Shown: in pieces, positions 44,269-52,464 of the stretch
How positions within the stretch are numbered: the stretch's first letter is position 1
Layout: each line of letters begins with the position of its first letter
NCBI GenBank assembly: GCA_023664535.1
Contig: JAMPFJ010000019.1
Location: 1-57,760, forward strand
Direction: 5' to 3'
Length of the DNA stretch: 57,760 bases
Source of the DNA: Bacteroidales bacterium
GTDB lineage: Bacteria; Bacillota; Clostridia; Lachnospirales; Lachnospiraceae
Notes under the pieces: model-generated
Database searches by the model: none
The model's input: the letters and a program-made list of their open reading frames with translations, nothing else
What the model was told of the DNA's origin: nothing
Position numbers and translations under genes: made by a program

Positions 44269-44940
44269 ATGAGACTGAGAAACGTACCGGGAGCAAGGGA
44301 TGTCATTGCCGAAAGCCGGTTTACGATAAAAAACGAAACAGAATATAAGGGAAGATGGAATACGGTGTTCGGGAATGACCATCCCGTTTATATTGAGATT
44401 GGTATGGGAAAGGGTCAGTTCATTCTGACGCTGGCGGCGAAAAATCCGGATATCAACTACATAGGAATTGAAAAATATTCTTCCGTACTCATTAGGGCGA
44501 TTGAGAAACAGGAGGAGGAAGCTTTACCGAACCTGTTCTTTATTCGTATGGAGGCGGAGAATATTGCAGATGTATTTGCCGAGGGTGAAGTGGCAGGGAT
44601 TTATCTGAATTTTTCGGACCCGTGGCCGAAGGACAGGCATGCAAAGCGGCGGCTGACCTCCCGGCAGTTTCTGGAGCGTTACGAAAAGATTCTGGATAAA
44701 AAGGGACGTGTAGTATTTAAAACCGATAATCGGGAGCTGTTTGATTTTTCTCTGGAGCAGGTGGAAGAGGCATCTCACTGGATGCTGCTCAATCATACCT
44801 TTGACCTTCACCATTCCGAATATGTAAACGGTAACATAATGACGGAATATGAGACTCGTTTTGTGGAGAAAGGGAATGCAATCTGCCGGATGGAGATTAT
44901 GCAGACGCAGGAGGAGGCAGAGAACGATTTACCGGTGTGA
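44269..44940 (+). CDS. trmB: tRNA (guanine-46-N7)-methyltransferase
   Basis: 223 aa from the ATG at 44269 (MRLRNVPGARDVI, the standard TrmB start). SAM motif is IEIGMGKGQFILTLA; the catalytic/tRNA-binding signature is LNFSDPWPKDRHAKRRLTSRQFLERY. The C-terminus is FDLHHSEYVNGNIMTEYETRFVEKGNAI. It forms m7G at tRNA position 46. The upstream zinc-ribbon gene ends 61 bases earlier on the same strand. After it the gene density falls and decayed sequence begins. Confidence 0.95.
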   Translation: MRLRNVPGARDVIAESRFTIKNETEYKGRWNTVFGNDHPVYIEIGMGKGQFILTLAAKNPDINYIGIEKYSSVLIRAIEKQEEEALPNLFFIRMEAENIADVFAEGEVAGIYLNFSDPWPKDRHAKRRLTSRQFLERYEKILDKKGRVVFKTDNRELFDFSLEQVEEASHWMLLNHTFDLHHSEYVNGNIMTEYETRFVEKGNAICRMEIMQTQEEAENDLPV

Positions 44941-45035
44941 GCGGCAGAAGCGATAAGGGACAAAATAGCTGTTTTTGGAAAGAAAGCATACGGAACTGCA
45001 TAGTATAATAAAAAGAATTACAAAGGGTTATTGCA

Positions 45036-45167
45036 GTGAAGAGAATCAATTCCGTAGTAACGGGGAGAGTGTATGCGGCTAAGCGCCAATATCCGATGCT
45101 GGAACAGTTGGGAAAACGGTTAAATACAGTGAAGAAAGAACTGAATAAGGACATACAGAAAAAATGA
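45036..45167 (+). CDS. Possible 43-aa basic peptide, GTG start, unrecognised
   Basis: GTG AAG AGA ATC opens a 43-codon frame (VKRINSVVTGRVYAAKRQ...NKDIQKK). It is Lys/Arg-rich. There is no clear Shine-Dalgarno (GGGTTATTGCA only). It lies between trmB and the Rpn remnant and could equally be a remnant tail of a lost gene. I can say nothing of function. Confidence 0.25.
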   Translation: MKRINSVVTGRVYAAKRQYPMLEQLGKRLNTVKKELNKDIQKK

Positions 45168-45183
45168 GGTAAAGAAAGCAGTG

Positions 45184-45283
45184 TGTCCCTCCGGATTAGC
45201 TTTTCTCTTCGTTCAAAGGTAAAATCTAACGCTGCCACATTAACCACCTCCCTGCGGCGTTCTCTGAAAAATTCTGCAAGAAT
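45184..45283 (-). pseudogene. Rpn-family nuclease fragment, identical to part of 48534-48633
   Basis: These 100 bases are identical to 48534-48633, within the truncated Rpn-type gene. On the minus strand they encode ILAEFFRERRREVVNVAALD and neighbouring residues, but the frame is lost on both sides. It is a recent copy of the gene segment or a by-product of recombination. The rest of 44941-45305 contains only the doubtful 43-codon frame. Confidence 0.9.
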
Positions 45284-45305
45284 TTGCAGGAGAGCTAAGG
45301 TAGCC

Positions 45306-45334
45306 TTGACTGACCCAGGAAGGAATATTACAAT
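45306..45334 (+). promoter_or_regulatory. Promoter of the leucine-rich-repeat protein
   Basis: -35 TTGACT (45306-45311), 17-base spacer, -10 TACAAT (45329-45334). It is 47 bases ahead of the ATG at 45381. Confidence 0.7.
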
Positions 45335-45380
45335 AACTATATTTGTATATTTTGATAAATGAAAGCGGAGGAGTCAGACG

Positions 45381-46430
45381 ATGAAGTCAAGAAGAAAAAG
45401 AAAAGCAATAATGCTGGCGGGTGTGTTATTTTTAAGTATGCTGGCACAGTCCGGCATGCCGACAGTAAGGGCAGCGGGAAAGGACACTACGGAGGAAATC
45501 CAGACAGAAAGCGGGACGGATACCCTGGAAAAGACAACGAAGCTGGTAAATGTGGGAAAGAAGAATGCATCTGATGTAAAGATATTGCGGAAAATCATTA
45601 AGAAACAGAGGGCGTTGGGAGCTGATATTCCTACGGATTTGGATTGTAGGGATTACTACAGATGGAGTTTTTCCGGACGGTTGACTGGGATTGCCTGGCA
45701 GAATAAAGATTTAAAGGGAGCGATTTCTTTCAAAGGGCTGACGACATTGAAACGTATATGGTGTGATGGAAATCAGCTGACGAAGCTGGACGTAAGCAAG
45801 AATACGGCATTGGAAAGCCTGGAGTGTGGTAGCAATAAGTTAACAAAACTGGATGTGAGCCGGAACAAGAAATTGAGGAACTTGTCTTGCAGTAAAAATA
45901 AACTGACGAAACTAGACGTGAGCAGGAACAAGGAATTGACATATTTGTTCTGCCATAGCAATAAACTGACGAAACTGGATGTGAGCCGGAACAAGAAATT
46001 GAGGAACTTGTCTTGCAGCAATAATAAACTGACGGAGCTGGATGTGAGCCGGAATAAAGCAATGACGGTGTTGAGCTGCGCAAGCAATCAGCTGACGAAA
46101 CTGGATGTGGGTAAGAACAGGGCGTTGACGTGGTTGTATTGCGAAAATAATCAGCTGACGAAATTGGATGTGAGCAGGAACAAGAAATTGACGAACTTGT
46201 CTTGCGGTAACAATCAGCTGACGAAACTGGACGTGAGCAGGAACAAGGAATTGATGGTATTGTTTTGCAGTAACAATCAGCTGACGAAACTGGACGTGAG
46301 CAGGAACAAGGAATTGACGGAATTGTCTTGCAGTAACAATCAGCTGACGAAACTGGATGTAAGCAAGAACAAAAAATTGGAAATGAAACACCTGCACTGC
46401 GATGCGAACGTCAAAGTTAAATTAAAATAA
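45381..46430 (+). CDS. Secreted leucine-rich-repeat protein (10 x 21-aa repeats)
   Basis: 349 aa. Signal peptide (MKSRRKRKAIMLAGVLFLSMLAQSG, cleaved near AAG at residue ~33). Residues ~60-130 are a spacer with an ALGADIPTDLDCRDY segment. Then ten tandem 21-residue leucine-rich repeats (residues 133-342) of the form LTKLDVSRNKxLxxLxCxxNQ. The last closes with HLHCDANVKVKLK, a usual C-terminus for this LRR type, so the gene is intact. There is no LPXTG anchor. The near-identical repeat units (63 bp each, 45777-46406) would let copy number change by slippage. Likely a surface or secreted binding protein. The ATG follows GGAGGAGTCAGACG. Confidence 0.88.
   Translation: MKSRRKRKAIMLAGVLFLSMLAQSGMPTVRAAGKDTTEEIQTESGTDTLEKTTKLVNVGKKNASDVKILRKIIKKQRALGADIPTDLDCRDYYRWSFSGRLTGIAWQNKDLKGAISFKGLTTLKRIWCDGNQLTKLDVSKNTALESLECGSNKLTKLDVSRNKKLRNLSCSKNKLTKLDVSRNKELTYLFCHSNKLTKLDVSRNKKLRNLSCSNNKLTELDVSRNKAMTVLSCASNQLTKLDVGKNRALTWLYCENNQLTKLDVSRNKKLTNLSCGNNQLTKLDVSRNKELMVLFCSNNQLTKLDVSRNKELTELSCSNNQLTKLDVSKNKKLEMKHLHCDANVKVKLK
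45777..46406 (+). repeat. 63-bp tandem repeats encoding the LRR domain
   Basis: Ten units of 63 bp, highly similar at the DNA level (CAGCTGACGAAACTGGA...GTGAGCAGGAACAAG recurring). The repetition also creates long open frames on the opposite strand (45730-46397) that are artefacts. Confidence 0.9.
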
Positions 46431-46465
46431 TAATCATATATAAGAAATACAGGTTACGATATACC

Positions 46466-47080
46466 GTGGAAGTCTGTTTCATTATTAAGTGCAATCCGTA
46501 TGGTAACAATTGCGGATGTTACCAGTTAAAATGGGCATACGCACCGACACTGGTAAAATCGGTTACTATCGGTGGAAATAAGACCGTTGCTGCCGGAAGC
46601 AGTCTTCAGTTGTCGGCTTCCGTTATGCCGAGCAATGCCGCCAATAAGAGTTTGGTATGGTCATCAAGCAATACCGATGTGGCGACGGTGAATGCTTCTA
46701 CAGGCAAAGTTTCCGCAAAAAGGACAGGCTCGGCGGTCATTACGGCTGAGACGGTGGATGGCAGCAACATCAAAGCAAGCGTTACGGTTATTGTAAAACC
46801 GAAGCAGATAGCAAAGGTGAAAAGGAAAGCGCTGGGGAAAAAGAAAGTAAGGATTAGCTGGGGTGCACAGAAAGGCATTTCCAAATACCAGATTCAATAC
46901 GCTGCAAATAAAAAATTCAAAAAAGCAAAAACATGGTCCTGTTCAAGCTATTACAATAATACGACCAAAAAGCTGAAAAAGAAGGGAACCTATTATTTCC
47001 GTGTCCGTTCTGTTTCCGAGGTAAACGGAGCGACATTAAAAGGAGCATGGAGCAAGAGCATAAAGGTAAAAGTGAAATAA
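46466..47080 (+). pseudogene. Headless Big2/fibronectin-III surface-protein fragment
   Basis: Coding-like from TLVKSVTIGGNKTVAAGSSL onward: a Big_2 Ig-like domain (about codons 32-110, PSNAANKSLVWSSSNTDVATV) followed by an FnIII-like module (RISWGAQKGISKYQIQYA ... YYFRVRSVS). The part before it (GTG at 46466, VEVCFIIKCNPYGNN...) has no ribosome site, signal peptide or family likeness. It is 35 bases after, and in a different frame from, the LRR gene. I read it as the 3' part of a secreted protein whose start was lost. Alternatively it was once fused to an LRR protein and is separated by a frameshift. Confidence 0.65.
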
Positions 47081-47344
47081 AAAGGTTAAAAACGGAGCTG
47101 CCGCTTATGAATGGACTGTGAAATTCCATAAGAACATTCCACTTTTAAAAGATTGAATATAGTTAGAAAACAGTTTTGATATTCTGATTAATGTTTTTTG
47201 TAAATTTATGTGGAAATTTGTGAATAAATATTGTACTATAATTTTTGGTATAGATAATTGATGATTATCGGGAGGGGAAGATGGGTGGATAACTGTACTT
47301 CATTTGCTGAAAAGAAAACAGAAATAAGATAATAATAAATTTGG
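47081..47344 (+). other. Spacer before the AbiH remnant
   Basis: 264 AT-rich bases. A TATAAT at 47237-47242 could be a -10 but no -35 at proper distance fits. I see no trace of the missing AbiH N-terminal sequence in any plus-strand frame here. Confidence 0.4.
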
Positions 47345-47971
47345 ATGAAATTGAACTTCAAAATGAAACATATCCAGACTATTTATCGGAGCATGAATCA
47401 GATAGAGATGGTAATGGCTGCTAATGATGAATTAGGAGAATTGAGTTTACATTATCCTCAAATGGAGCTATTCAAAAATGGAGATGCGATAGTGACTTTT
47501 AATTATACGTCTACGATTGAATCTCTTTTTTCTATATCAGAGAGTGTGCCTATATTTCATATTCATGGATATTGCGAACAAGAGGAACCATTGATTTTTG
47601 GATACAGAAGTAATGAGAATAGTTATACTGATAATTGGGCTTCTCTTGATGAAGAAAATTGGGATTACTATATTGAACAACAACGAAAAGCGGTATATAC
47701 GTTTTATGAAGCTTGGAAAAAAGAACTTCAAATGGATAAGCTAAAGAAATTTTTGAATAAATGTTATGGAATAGATAGGGTTGTTGTATTAGGACATTCT
47801 ATGAGTGCTGTAGATTTTGAGTATATGGAACTGATAGAAAAAAGATTTTGCCCCATCGACTGGGTAATTTCGTACTATAACAAGAGAGATATTGAAAGAA
47901 TACAGTCACAAAATTATTCTTTCCAGAACAAAATTAGATTCGCAAAGATGGAAGAATTATTGAAAAAGTAA
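47345..47971 (+). pseudogene. AbiH-like anti-phage protein lacking its N-terminal region
   Basis: 208 codons. It carries the C-terminal two-thirds of AbiH-type abortive-infection proteins: AIVTFNYTSTIESLF followed by FHIHGYCEQEEPLIFGY and VVVLGHSMSAVDFEYMELIEKR. Typical AbiH proteins are ~300-400 residues and begin with a nucleotide-binding-type NGFDLAH motif, which is absent here. The first ATG (TTTGGATGAAATTG) has no good ribosome site. So it is likely 5'-truncated and inactive. A strong terminator follows, 6 bases past its stop. Its base composition is more AT-rich than neighbouring housekeeping genes, as with transferred defence genes. Confidence 0.7.
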
Positions 47972-47976
47972 TAAGA

Positions 47977-48021
47977 AAATAGCTGTCCTAAACTCTACCA
48001 GAGAACAGGACGGCTATTTTT
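47977..48021 (+). terminator. Terminator after the AbiH remnant
   Basis: AAATAGCTGTCCT (47977-47989) pairs with AGGACGGCTATTT (48007-48019, one G-U) around a 17-base loop, and TTTTT runs through 48021. Confidence 0.85.
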
Positions 48022-48024
48022 GGT

Positions 48025-48270
48025 TTAAGAGTGGGAAGAGTCCGTTTCTTTTTTGTGTAGTGCTTCAGCTTCCGGGTATCCCGTTTTCTTTGCCTGCTGT
48101 ATTAAGTGATACATTTCATTATTTTTTTCCCGCTTTTCCTCTGCATTCCATTGGTTTTTATCAGGTATTTCCGGGTTGGCAGATGCAGGGTTTTCCAACT
48201 CGTCATTTTCGGAGGATAATTCTGGCTTTCCGGTCTTTTTCCATATATTGTCTGTAAATAAAATTCTTAG
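48025..48270 (-). pseudogene. Decayed reading-frame remnant (unrecognised)
   Basis: The minus strand holds an open stretch of ~80 codons without a start, WKKTGKPELSSENDELENPA..., ending EALHKKETDSSHS with a stop at 48025-48027. It is Glu/Lys/Asn-rich and hydrophilic, and looks like the C-terminal tail of a lost protein. I do not recognise the family. The adjoining 48271-48357 shows nothing. Confidence 0.4.
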
Positions 48271-48357
48271 TTAAAAATATGATGAAATAGCTTTCCATTG
48301 CAGAAAACCGGGAATCATAGGAAAGTCCGATTGGAAAAGTATAAATAACCGGAAACT

Positions 48358-48960
48358 TCATGCCGGATATTTTTTGTTGTGCTGAAGAATTTCTTTGATT
48401 TCCTCCGTGGTTCTGTCGGTAATGTCTGCAATCTGTTCTATGGAAAGCCCCTTTTCGTACATCTGGAGGATTACCCGTTCTTCTCCGCTTTTTTGCCCCT
48501 CTTCCCGTCCTTTTTCCCATCCCTCCTCCAGGCTGTCCCTCCGGATTAGCTTTTCTCTTCGTTCAAAGGTAAAATCTAACGCTGCCACATTAACCACCTC
48601 CCTGCGGCGTTCTCTGAAAAATTCTGCAAGAATATTTTCCTGGATGCATTCATCAACGGCACGTTCGATGGCATCCTTTAGTGTTTTCTCTTTCTTTGCA
48701 TGGAACCGGACTTTTTCCACAAAGGCTGTGTAGCCGGAAATTACCCTGCTTTCCTTTTTGATATCCCTATTATACCCCGGATTGATGTTATATACAATAC
48801 ACGTTAAATCAAGTGCATGCTGATTTTCCCTGTGCTCGTATGCATCCGATAAATGCATGACCTCTTTTGCCGGTCGGGCTTCCATTCTTGTTTTTTTATG
48901 GAAATTTCCGGACTTGCCGTCGGGCAGATGCCGGAATTTACGATTTCTCGTCGTTGTATT
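48358..48960 (-). pseudogene. Rpn/PD-(D/E)XK-type nuclease, 5'-truncated
   Basis: The C-terminal ~175 codons of an Rpn-family (recombination-promoting nuclease/putative transposase) protein are readable on the minus strand: MHLSDAYEHRENQHALDLTCIVYNINPG, VISGYTAFVEKVRFHAKK, DECIQENILAEFFRERRREVVNV, and the variable tail with GREEGQKSGEERVILQMYEKGLSIEQIADIT. The nuclease half with the catalytic PD-(D/E)xK residues is missing. The frame continues a little upstream of the ATG at 48885 (FHKKTRMEARPAKEVM, resembling the family's FYNGTxxRP). So it is a fragment. Rpn genes are commonly multi-copy and decayed in Lachnospiraceae. A 100-bp piece of it is duplicated at 45184-45283. Confidence 0.82.
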
Positions 48961-48982
48961 TATCGGGGAAATGTGGTACTAT
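48954..48982 (+). promoter_or_regulatory. Promoter of the hisA-like operon
   Basis: -35 TTGTAT (48954-48959), 17-base spacer, -10 TACTAT (48977-48982). The -10 sits in a palindromic TAGTACTATAGTACTA-like stretch. It is 31 bases before the HisA-like ATG. Confidence 0.6.
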
Positions 48983-49012
48983 AGTACTAATTATCGGTAT
49001 AGGGAGAAAAGT

Positions 49013-49813
49013 ATGCAGTTTAGACCTTGTATTGACATACATAACGGAAAAGTAAAACAGATTGTAGGAGGTTCCCTTTCCGATTTGGGAAATCAGGCTG
49101 TGGAGAATTTTGTGGCGGAACAGGACGCCGCTTTTTATGCAAGGCTTTATCGGGAAAAGCATATCCGGGGCGGTCATGTGATTTTGTTGAATAAAGCCGG
49201 CACCCCCGAGTATCAGAGGGACATAGAGCAGGCGGGGCTTGCCCTGTCGGCATATCCGGGAGGTTTGCAGTTAGGCGGCGGGATTACGGCAGATAATGCC
49301 GTGGGATTTCTTGCCATGGGCGCCAGCCATGTTATTGTGACGTCTTATGTGTTTTGTGCCGGCAGAATAGATTATGACCGGTTAGCCCTGTTGCAGAGGA
49401 AGGCGGGCAGAGAACATTTAGTGCTGGATTTAAGCTGCAGGAAACGGGACGGCAGGTATTATATTGTGACGGACCGGTGGCAGAAGTTTACGGATGAGGC
49501 GGTGTCAAAGGATACGATATTGAAGCTGCAGGATTATGCGGATGAATTTTTGATTCATGCGGTGGATGTGGAGGGAAAAGCCGGCGGAGTAGAGCGGGAG
49601 CTGGTGGAGATGTTAGGAGAGTATGCCGATATTCCCATTACCTATGCCGGAGGCGTTGGCTCCTATGAGGATATCGAGGTAATTCGCAGACTGGGAAAAA
49701 ACCGTTTAAATGTCACCATTGGGAGCGCCTTGGATTTGTTTGGAGGCAGCCTTGATTTTAACCGGGTGATTTCCATGATGGATAAGGCTTTGCAGGCAGA
49801 AGAAATAGATTGA
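49013..49813 (+). CDS. HisA-like phosphoribosyl-isomerase of the eukaryote-like branch
   Basis: 266 aa from the ATG at 49013 (AGGGAGAAAAGT upstream). A TIM barrel beginning FRPCIDIHNGKVKQIVGGSLSD, with QLGGGITADNAVGFLAMGASHVIVTS, LVLDLSCRKRDGRYYI, DEFLIHAVDVEGKAGGVE and YAGGVGSYEDIEVIRRLG. These features match the eukaryotic HIS6/plant-type 5'-ProFAR isomerase more than the usual bacterial HisA, which has shorter loops. It would convert 5'-ProFAR to PRFAR in histidine synthesis. Yet no other his gene is present; instead YfhO, GalU and a hybrid kinase follow in an apparent operon. Function assignment is by family and moderately certain. Confidence 0.82.
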   Translation: MQFRPCIDIHNGKVKQIVGGSLSDLGNQAVENFVAEQDAAFYARLYREKHIRGGHVILLNKAGTPEYQRDIEQAGLALSAYPGGLQLGGGITADNAVGFLAMGASHVIVTSYVFCAGRIDYDRLALLQRKAGREHLVLDLSCRKRDGRYYIVTDRWQKFTDEAVSKDTILKLQDYADEFLIHAVDVEGKAGGVERELVEMLGEYADIPITYAGGVGSYEDIEVIRRLGKNRLNVTIGSALDLFGGSLDFNRVISMMDKALQAEEID

Positions 49814-49832
49814 CGGAAGTTGGGCTTATAGC

Positions 49833-52463
49833 ATGAAGGATGGAAAAAAACGTAACCAAATTTGGGAATTTTTAACGGATAAATATGTATACACGATAAC
49901 TTTCGGTGTTGCGCTGCTAATCATGGCTGGGGCATGGATAGTCGGGGAGATTGGACCCTTTGGCGGGAAAAGTCTGGTGGTTGTGGACGGCGTTCACCAA
50001 TATCTGCCTTTTTTTTCCGAGTATCAGGAAAAGCTTAAACATCTGGAGAGCATGCAGTATACCTTTGACGTGGGTCTGGGAAATAATTTTATTTCGCTGT
50101 GGTCTTACTATTTATCCAGCCCGTTTAATCTGATTATTATCTTGTGCAGTAAATCGCATCTGCCGATGATGCTTAATCTGATTATTTCGGCTAAGATTAT
50201 TTTAGCGGCGCTCTGCTTTGCCTATTTTTTAATGCATGCAGGGAAAAAGCCGGTGAAGAATCCGGGGATAATTGTATTTTCCCTGTTTTATGCATTTAGC
50301 AGCTTTGTTGTGGGATATTACTGGAATTTAATGTGGCTGGACTGCATTTTCATTTTTCCCATTATCATTCTGGGGATGGAACGGCTGATGGTGAAAAAGG
50401 ACAGCCGCATGTATATTTTAGCCCTTTTATACAGCTTTATCTGTAATTATTATATCAGTTTTATGATTTGCCTGTTTCTGGTGCTGTGGTTTTTTGCCCA
50501 GCATTTCAGAAGCTTTCGGGATTTATTTTTCAAGGGGCTCCGGTTTGCTGTAGCGTCCCTTACGGCGGCGGCTTTAGGGGCGGTAGTTTTAGTACCCGCT
50601 TACAAGGGGATTATGACAACCGCATCGGCGAAATTTGAACTGCCGGAGTGGGAGTTTTATGGTTCCTTTGCCGATACCCTGCGCTCGCACCTGTTCTGTT
50701 CGGAGGTAATGACGAACCAGGTGGGGGATGCGGGAACAAACCTCTATTGCGGCATTTTTACGATTTTACTGGCATTTATGTTTTTCTTTTCCGGCAGGGT
50801 ACGTCTGGAAAAAAAGGTGAAATACGGACTGCTGATTTTGTTTTTGGTGATTAGCTTTAACAATCAGCAGCTTAATTATATATGGCACGGGTTTCATAAT
50901 CAGTATGGAATACCGAACCGTTTTGCTTTTTTGTATATTTTTGTTCTGCTCATTATGGCGTATGAGGTGTACCTGAAACGCCGGGATATCCGTTTTCCCA
51001 TGGTGGTGGGCGCATATCTTGTCAGTATGCTGTTTGTTGTCTACTGTTATTATCATGCGGAGACGGTGTATGAGCTAAGAACCTACGTGTTAAGTGCGGT
51101 TATTCTTACGGTTTATCTGGTTTTGTTTGCACTTTATCTCGGAATACCGGAACGGAAGAAGCTGCCGCTTTACCTGTTAACGGCGGTGGCCGTTTTGGAG
51201 GTTGTCGTTAACGGATTGTTTGGATTCGGGCAGGTGGGAAGCTCGGAACCGGATTATTATTATGGGGCTACCGAAACCTTTGAAACGCTTAAGAACCGGG
51301 TAGAGGAGAAGGAGGACGGATTTTTCCGTGCCGATATATTGGAGCCTCTTTTTGTGGATGAGGCAACCTGGTATAATTTGAAAAGCGTCGGTATTTTTGG
51401 CTCGACGGTCCGGGGAGAGCTGGTGGATATTATGGGAAGGCTGGGATTTTATACCGGAGCCAACGAATACCTGTATTATGGGGCGACGCCGGTAACCAAC
51501 GCCCTGTTCGGTGTCAAATATGTCTATACAAGAGAAGGCGATTTTGTTAATGTGGATATGGAGCCTTACGATACGGAGGAAAACATTTCCGTCCATAAAA
51601 ATTCTTATACGCTGCCAGTCGCTTATATGGTAAACCAGGAGATACTGGATTTTGAAACACTGGATAACGGACCGTTTACCGTGCAGAATGAATTGTGCGG
51701 CGCACTGTCGGGAGTTGAACCGATTTTCTGCTCCATTTATGACGACATGAAGGCGGAGGCTTATGGAACAAATGTGGAGGTCACGATGACGGATGCCTAC
51801 AATGTTTCTTATACCAAGGCAAACGGGAGCGCCAGGGCAGATATGATTTACACGGTTCCCTACGATATGGATTTATATGTCAGCTGTAAGGGAAATAATG
51901 TCCATAAGATTGCGCTGCTGATTGACGGGGATGAGGTTGCCTTTGACCGCTACCAGGGTCAGCTGTTCCGGGTAGGTAAGGTGAAGGCAGGGCAGCTTGT
52001 GGATATTCAGTTTGTTTTAAATGACGGCGAGGATTTAAGCGGCGACCTTTACTGTTATCCGATGGAATTTATAGAAGAGCAGTTTTTATCCTTTTACCGG
52101 GTTTTGGAAGACCGGGGTATGCAGGTAGAGAAATTTGGGAATACCAGAATTGAAGGAAAAATTTCCGTTAAGGAGGATGGGGTGTTGATGACATCCATTC
52201 CCTATGATGAGGGCTGGAGCATTTATGCAAACGGCGAGGAAATGGATGCCTGTATGCTGTTGGACGGTTTTTTGGGAACGGAGCTTCCGGAGGGGGACTA
52301 TACCATTAAGATGGTATACCGCTGTCCCGGATTGTTAAAGGGTTTTGCGACTACGATTATGGGGATATTCTTTTTCTGGCTGATTTGTACCGTTGAAAAA
52401 AGGCAGAGAAGAAATGATAACTTAAAAAGAGAGCAAAGGAATTTCGTTGAAGGAGGTCAGTAA
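49833..52463 (+). CDS. YfhO family multi-spanning membrane protein
   Basis: 876 aa. About a dozen hydrophobic helices occupy residues ~20-470, with the GT-C type early loop DGVHQYLPFFSEYQEKL and a membrane-embedded YYWNLMWLDCIFIFPIIILGMERL. A long extracytoplasmic domain (~470-840) has FFRADILEPLF, GSTVRGELVD and LMTSIPYDEGWSIYANGEEMD, the last being a YfhO hallmark. It ends in one more helix (~845-865) and a basic tail. YfhO proteins are linked to glycosylation of lipoteichoic acid and related polymers. The following galU (UDP-glucose supply), one base after its stop codon, supports a glycosylation role. The ATG lies 19 bases after the HisA-like gene. Confidence 0.9.
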   Translation: MKDGKKRNQIWEFLTDKYVYTITFGVALLIMAGAWIVGEIGPFGGKSLVVVDGVHQYLPFFSEYQEKLKHLESMQYTFDVGLGNNFISLWSYYLSSPFNLIIILCSKSHLPMMLNLIISAKIILAALCFAYFLMHAGKKPVKNPGIIVFSLFYAFSSFVVGYYWNLMWLDCIFIFPIIILGMERLMVKKDSRMYILALLYSFICNYYISFMICLFLVLWFFAQHFRSFRDLFFKGLRFAVASLTAAALGAVVLVPAYKGIMTTASAKFELPEWEFYGSFADTLRSHLFCSEVMTNQVGDAGTNLYCGIFTILLAFMFFFSGRVRLEKKVKYGLLILFLVISFNNQQLNYIWHGFHNQYGIPNRFAFLYIFVLLIMAYEVYLKRRDIRFPMVVGAYLVSMLFVVYCYYHAETVYELRTYVLSAVILTVYLVLFALYLGIPERKKLPLYLLTAVAVLEVVVNGLFGFGQVGSSEPDYYYGATETFETLKNRVEEKEDGFFRADILEPLFVDEATWYNLKSVGIFGSTVRGELVDIMGRLGFYTGANEYLYYGATPVTNALFGVKYVYTREGDFVNVDMEPYDTEENISVHKNSYTLPVAYMVNQEILDFETLDNGPFTVQNELCGALSGVEPIFCSIYDDMKAEAYGTNVEVTMTDAYNVSYTKANGSARADMIYTVPYDMDLYVSCKGNNVHKIALLIDGDEVAFDRYQGQLFRVGKVKAGQLVDIQFVLNDGEDLSGDLYCYPMEFIEEQFLSFYRVLEDRGMQVEKFGNTRIEGKISVKEDGVLMTSIPYDEGWSIYANGEEMDACMLLDGFLGTELPEGDYTIKMVYRCPGLLKGFATTIMGIFFFWLICTVEKRQRRNDNLKREQRNFVEGGQ

Positions 52464-52464
52464 A

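Noticed and set aside
45730..46397. Several long minus-strand open frames across the LRR gene (up to 161 codons).
   Set aside because: They arise because the 63-bp repeat lacks stop codons in all minus frames. The plus frame has the signal peptide, ribosome site, LRR consensus and promoter.
45777..46406. Regular ~63-bp repeats considered as a CRISPR array.
   Set aside because: Repeats are contiguous without unique spacers and encode an in-frame 21-residue LRR. No cas genes are present.
48203..48520. 105-codon minus-strand frame overlapping the Rpn remnant.
   Set aside because: It overlaps a better-supported frame (GREEGQ..IADIT tail) and resembles no protein.
48857..49012. Upstream extension of the HisA-like gene.
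   Set aside because: It overlaps the Rpn remnant and lacks a ribosome site; the promoter at 48954-48982 lies inside it.
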